Positions 6,008 to 7,093 of a stretch of DNA of 7,093 bases are shown here, one piece after another. A program made the position numbers and the translations under genes. The stretch is from JBEIVB01 sp040374085 (GTDB lineage Bacteria > Bacteroidota > Bacteroidia > UBA4408): contig JBEIVB010000116.1 of NCBI GenBank assembly GCA_040374085.1, positions 1 through 7,093 on the forward strand, given 5' to 3'. Within the stretch, counting starts at the first letter, position 1, and each line of letters starts with the position of its first letter. The notes below the pieces were generated by a model that did no database searches, was not told where the DNA came from, and saw nothing but the letters and a program-made list of their open reading frames with translations.

Positions 6008-7093
6008 TTAGCAATGGCCCTGTGCCAGCATGGCATCGGCCACTTTTACAAATCCGCCAATGTTGGCGCCCTTCACGTAGTTCACAAACCTGCCCTCTTG
6101 TCCGTAGCGCACACAGGTGCTGTGTATGTTGCGCATAATGTTGTGCAGGCGTTGGTCTACTTCTTCTCTTGTCCAGCTAAGGCGGAGTGAGTTTTGGCTC
6201 ATTTCCAAGCCCGAAACGGCCACGCCTCCGGCATTGGAAGCCTTGCCCGGAGCGAAGAGGATTTTGGCGTGTAGGAAGGCGTGCACGGCTTCGGGTGTAC
6301 ACGGCATGTTGGCCCCTTCTGCCACGGCCAGAATGCCTTGTTTGATGAGGGCCTTGGCATCGTCGCCGTTCAGCTCATTTTGAGTGGCGCAGGGAAGGGC
6401 AACGTCGCACAAAACATGCTGCCAGGGGGTAGCATGTTTTATGAATTTAGTCTTATATTTTTCAGCATATTCTTTGATGCGTCCCCTTCGTTCGTTTTTC
6501 AGTTCCATGATCCAAGCCAGCTTGGCTGCATCGATGCCTTTTTCATCGTACACGGTTCCTTCTGAGTCGCTCATGCTCACCACTTTTCCACCGAGCTGAA
6601 GCACTTTTTCGGCGGCATATTGCGCCACGTTGCCCGACCCGGAAATGGCAACCCGTTTGCCTTTGAGGCTGGTGTTTCGGGTAGCGAGCATCTCCTGCAT
6701 AAAGTACACACAGCCATAGCCTGTGGCCTCGGGGCGAATGAGGCTTCCGCCAAAGGTGGTGCCCTTGCCGGTGAGCACGCCTGTGAACTCGTTGCGCAAA
6801 CGCTTGTATTGCCCAAACAGATAGCCCACCTCGCGGCCGCCTACGCCAATGTCGCCTGCAGGCACATCGGTGTCGGCTCCAATGTGACGTGCCAATTCTG
6901 TGGCGAAACTCTGGCAGAAGCGCATCACCTCATTGTCTGATTTTCCTTTGGGGTCAAAGTCCGACCCACCTTTTCCGCCGCCCATGGGAAGCGTGGTGAG
7001 GCTGTTTTTGAAGACCTGCTCAAACGCGAGGAATTTTAAAATGCCCAGGTATACGGTGGGATGGAAGCGCAGCCCGCCTTTGTAGGGGCCAAT
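6008..7093 (-). CDS. gdhA: NADP-specific glutamate dehydrogenase (5' end outside window)
   Basis: GdhA carries out the reductive amination of 2-oxoglutarate with ammonium and NADPH to glutamate in the cytoplasm, usually as a hexamer. The frame is open from the window edge: codons at 7093-6986 read IGPYKGGLRFHP...TTLP directly into MGGGKGGSDFDPKGKS, so the Met at 6985 is internal and not the start. There are 361 residues visible; compared with the roughly 447-residue E. coli enzyme, about 87 N-terminal residues are missing. Substrate-site motifs are intact: Lys in GPYKGG, Lys in GGGKGG, and Asp in PAGDIGVGGREVGY. Other family blocks include FGGSLIRPEATGYG, the Rossmann motif GSGNVAQYAAEK, ALPCATQNEL, AEGANMPCTPEA, APGKASNAGGVAVSGLEMSQN and the C-terminal GFVKVADAMLAQG. 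The SDSEG stretch at the end of the second Rossmann strand fits the NADP-type small-GDH class. It converges on the caspase gene across 60 bases, with a terminator hairpin between them. Confidence 0.97.
   Translation of the reverse strand: MGPYKGGLRFHPTVYLGILKFLAFEQVFKNSLTTLPMGGGKGGSDFDPKGKSDNEVMRFCQSFATELARHIGADTDVPAGDIGVGGREVGYLFGQYKRLRNEFTGVLTGKGTTFGGSLIRPEATGYGCVYFMQEMLATRNTSLKGKRVAISGSGNVAQYAAEKVLQLGGKVVSMSDSEGTVYDEKGIDAAKLAWIMELKNERRGRIKEYAEKYKTKFIKHATPWQHVLCDVALPCATQNELNGDDAKALIKQGILAVAEGANMPCTPEAVHAFLHAKILFAPGKASNAGGVAVSGLEMSQNSLRLSWTREEVDQRLHNIMRNIHSTCVRYGQEGRFVNYVKGANIGGFVKVADAMLAQGHC

Noticed and set aside
6117..6940. + strand open frames across gdhA
   Set aside because: They lie opposite conserved GdhA motifs and show no domain of their own.

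Overview
The window looks like a piece of a Bacteroidota chromosome. This is inferred: none of the visible gene starts has a convincing Shine-Dalgarno sequence, base composition is moderate, and the gene families fit (an MksE-like condensin subunit, an unusual lipoamide-dehydrogenase-like flavoprotein, a TPR-caspase protein). No rRNA, tRNA, CRISPR array, insertion sequence or phage gene is visible. Coding density is very high, and no gene-free stretch exceeds about 60 bases.

Layout. Positions 1-369 (+) hold the 3' end of an unrecognised gene, possibly a MukF/MksF-like kleisin. It overlaps an MksE-like chromosome-condensation subunit at 335-868 (+). That gene meets nhaA (minus strand, 865-2031) tail to tail, and the two stop codons interlock in a single TTAA. 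A short divergent region follows. From 2088 two + strand genes are packed 2 bases apart. The first (2088-3575) is a 495-residue FAD/NAD pyridine-nucleotide-disulfide-oxidoreductase fold whose two redox-active cysteines are replaced by Gly and Ala. The second (3578-5947) is a 789-residue predicted exported protein with a signal peptide, about eight TPR repeats, two Ig-like beta domains and a C-terminal caspase-like (peptidase C14) domain with an intact His/Cys dyad. An imperfect hairpin at 5950-5984 sits between this gene and the convergent minus-strand gdhA (6008 to beyond 7093), and it has a T-rich tail only on the gdhA side.

How the genes work together. NhaA (Na+/H+ exchange) and GdhA (NADPH-dependent glutamate synthesis) are ordinary housekeeping genes. 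The two genes at the left edge probably belong to an MksBEF-type condensin, but no SMC-like MksB gene lies in the window. The most unusual part is 2088-5947, where a disulfide-less Lpd-like flavoenzyme with a C-terminal cysteine cluster is apparently co-transcribed, and perhaps translationally coupled, with an exported TPR-Ig-caspase. No established pathway known to me links these two; a functional link is inferred only from their spacing.
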